Shown piece by piece: positions 63,476 through 64,000 of a stretch of 64,000 nt of DNA. The notes beneath the pieces are model-generated. The model made no database searches, was not told the DNA's origin, and saw only the letters and a list, made by a program, of their open reading frames with translations. The first letter of the stretch is position 1. Each line of letters opens with the position of its first letter. Source of the DNA: Ascarosepion bandense (Eukaryota > Mollusca > Cephalopoda > Sepiida > Sepiidae); the NCBI GenBank assembly GCA_037127315.1, contig JBBBDQ010000754.1, forward strand, positions 1,213,501-1,277,500, in the 5' to 3' direction. The position numbers were made by a program, and so were the translations under genes.

Positions 63476-63870
63476 ATATACCGTCTCTCTTCAAGAACTA
63501 AGTGATGGTGGCCCTCCACATCTTCCTATCTTGTGTAGCTCACACCAACCCATCTCCAGTTGTCTCACTCAAACTCCGTTCTGCTGTCTAGCTGTTCAAG
63601 AACATCTAGCATGTCACACGTTGCTTTCCCTTGTCTCTCCGTTTCTCTATTCGTCTCGTGAGGATCAGATTCTCTAAGCCCTCCTTCATCACTACATGTC
63701 ATAGAAACATCAGCTGTCTTACCAGGTTTTTCAGGTTTTTTCGTGTCAATCCTCTCCAAAACCTAATTTTTGCTCATATGTTCAGTCCATGGTATCCTAT
63801 GCATCATTCTTACGTTGCATCGTCTTTCCTTCATTTTTGACGAGATGGTCAAGCATTCGTTTCCATTTAA
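63476..63870 (-). pseudogene. RTE-like LINE, third variant
   Basis: Minus-strand frames include RMMHRIPWTEHMSKN (about 63810-63766), VLERIDTKKPEKP, then EGGLRESDPHETNRETERQG, KATCDMLDVLEQLDSRTEFE. RMLRI.WTEH.SN..VL.R, EGL.N..L and the R/K-rich block before WM are recognisable, with a one-base shift changing the frame. Tail region toward 63480 reads TWRATIT in another frame. Distinct from the main family. Confidence 0.72.
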
Positions 63871-64000
63871 TTTTTTTAATGCTTCCGTACATTAGTCAGC
63901 ATGTTTCAGCAATTAACTGCCGATTTTCTTATTTTCATTATTTTGTATTGAGTTAAAAAAAAAACCTTTTGCGCTTTTAAATTTTTGGCTCTTAGTGTGT
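63871..64000. other. No recognised feature
   Basis: AT-rich end of the window. Confidence 0.4.

Overview
The window is AT-rich metazoan intergenic DNA made almost entirely of transposable-element remnants, satellites and microsatellites. I found no host protein-coding gene I can support. Long GATA/TATC arrays, very many non-LTR retrotransposon tails, tRNA-derived SINEs, Tc1/mariner relics and Helitron-like elements fit a mollusc genome, most likely a cephalopod such as an octopus. That identification is an inference from repeat character, not from a diagnostic gene.

Layout. 1-6 kb: a 121-bp tandem repeat, a GATA array, and an RTE-like LINE tail ending in (GAA)n. 6-12 kb: LINE and mariner fragments, two foldback repeats, a SINE, a modular monomer element, a Tc1 deletion derivative and a mariner transposase relic. 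13-16 kb: a cluster of RTE-like LINE tails alternating with a short palindromic repeat. 16.8-17.3 kb: four degenerate 5S rRNA-like units at about 137-bp spacing. 17-24 kb: Helitron-like elements, SINEs, a LINE tail, a GATA array and a 52-bp satellite. 24-34 kb: a series of minus-strand LINE 3' ends of one family (called family A here), an LTR-plus-PBS fragment, a six-monomer modular element, and a 116-bp satellite amplified from LINE coding sequence. 30.8-38.8 kb: one decayed ~61-bp satellite, broken into three blocks by LINE, Tc1 and RTE insertions. 38.9-44 kb: Helitrons and a 0.7-kb punctuated TATC array. 45-55 kb: remnants of elements with a restriction-like endonuclease (RLE; R4/Dong-like), including the longest clean retroelement reading frame of the window (51114-51815), repeatedly bounded by TAA runs; a Penelope-like GIY-YIG remnant lies at 53 kb. 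55-64 kb: family A LINE, Tc1 composite, punctuated TATC array, two Helitrons in inverted orientation, a possible LTR, RTE and Tc1 remnants.

The parts do not form an operon or pathway. They are layers of insertion. Autonomous families (family A LINE, RTE-like LINE, RLE elements, Tc1/mariner) appear beside probable parasites of them: the modular element shares the family A 3' tail, and the SINEs carry pol III-type boxes. Satellites have grown from, or been interrupted by, these insertions. Family names come from protein motifs and end structures read by eye; no database search was possible, and element boundaries are approximate unless a terminal motif is stated.
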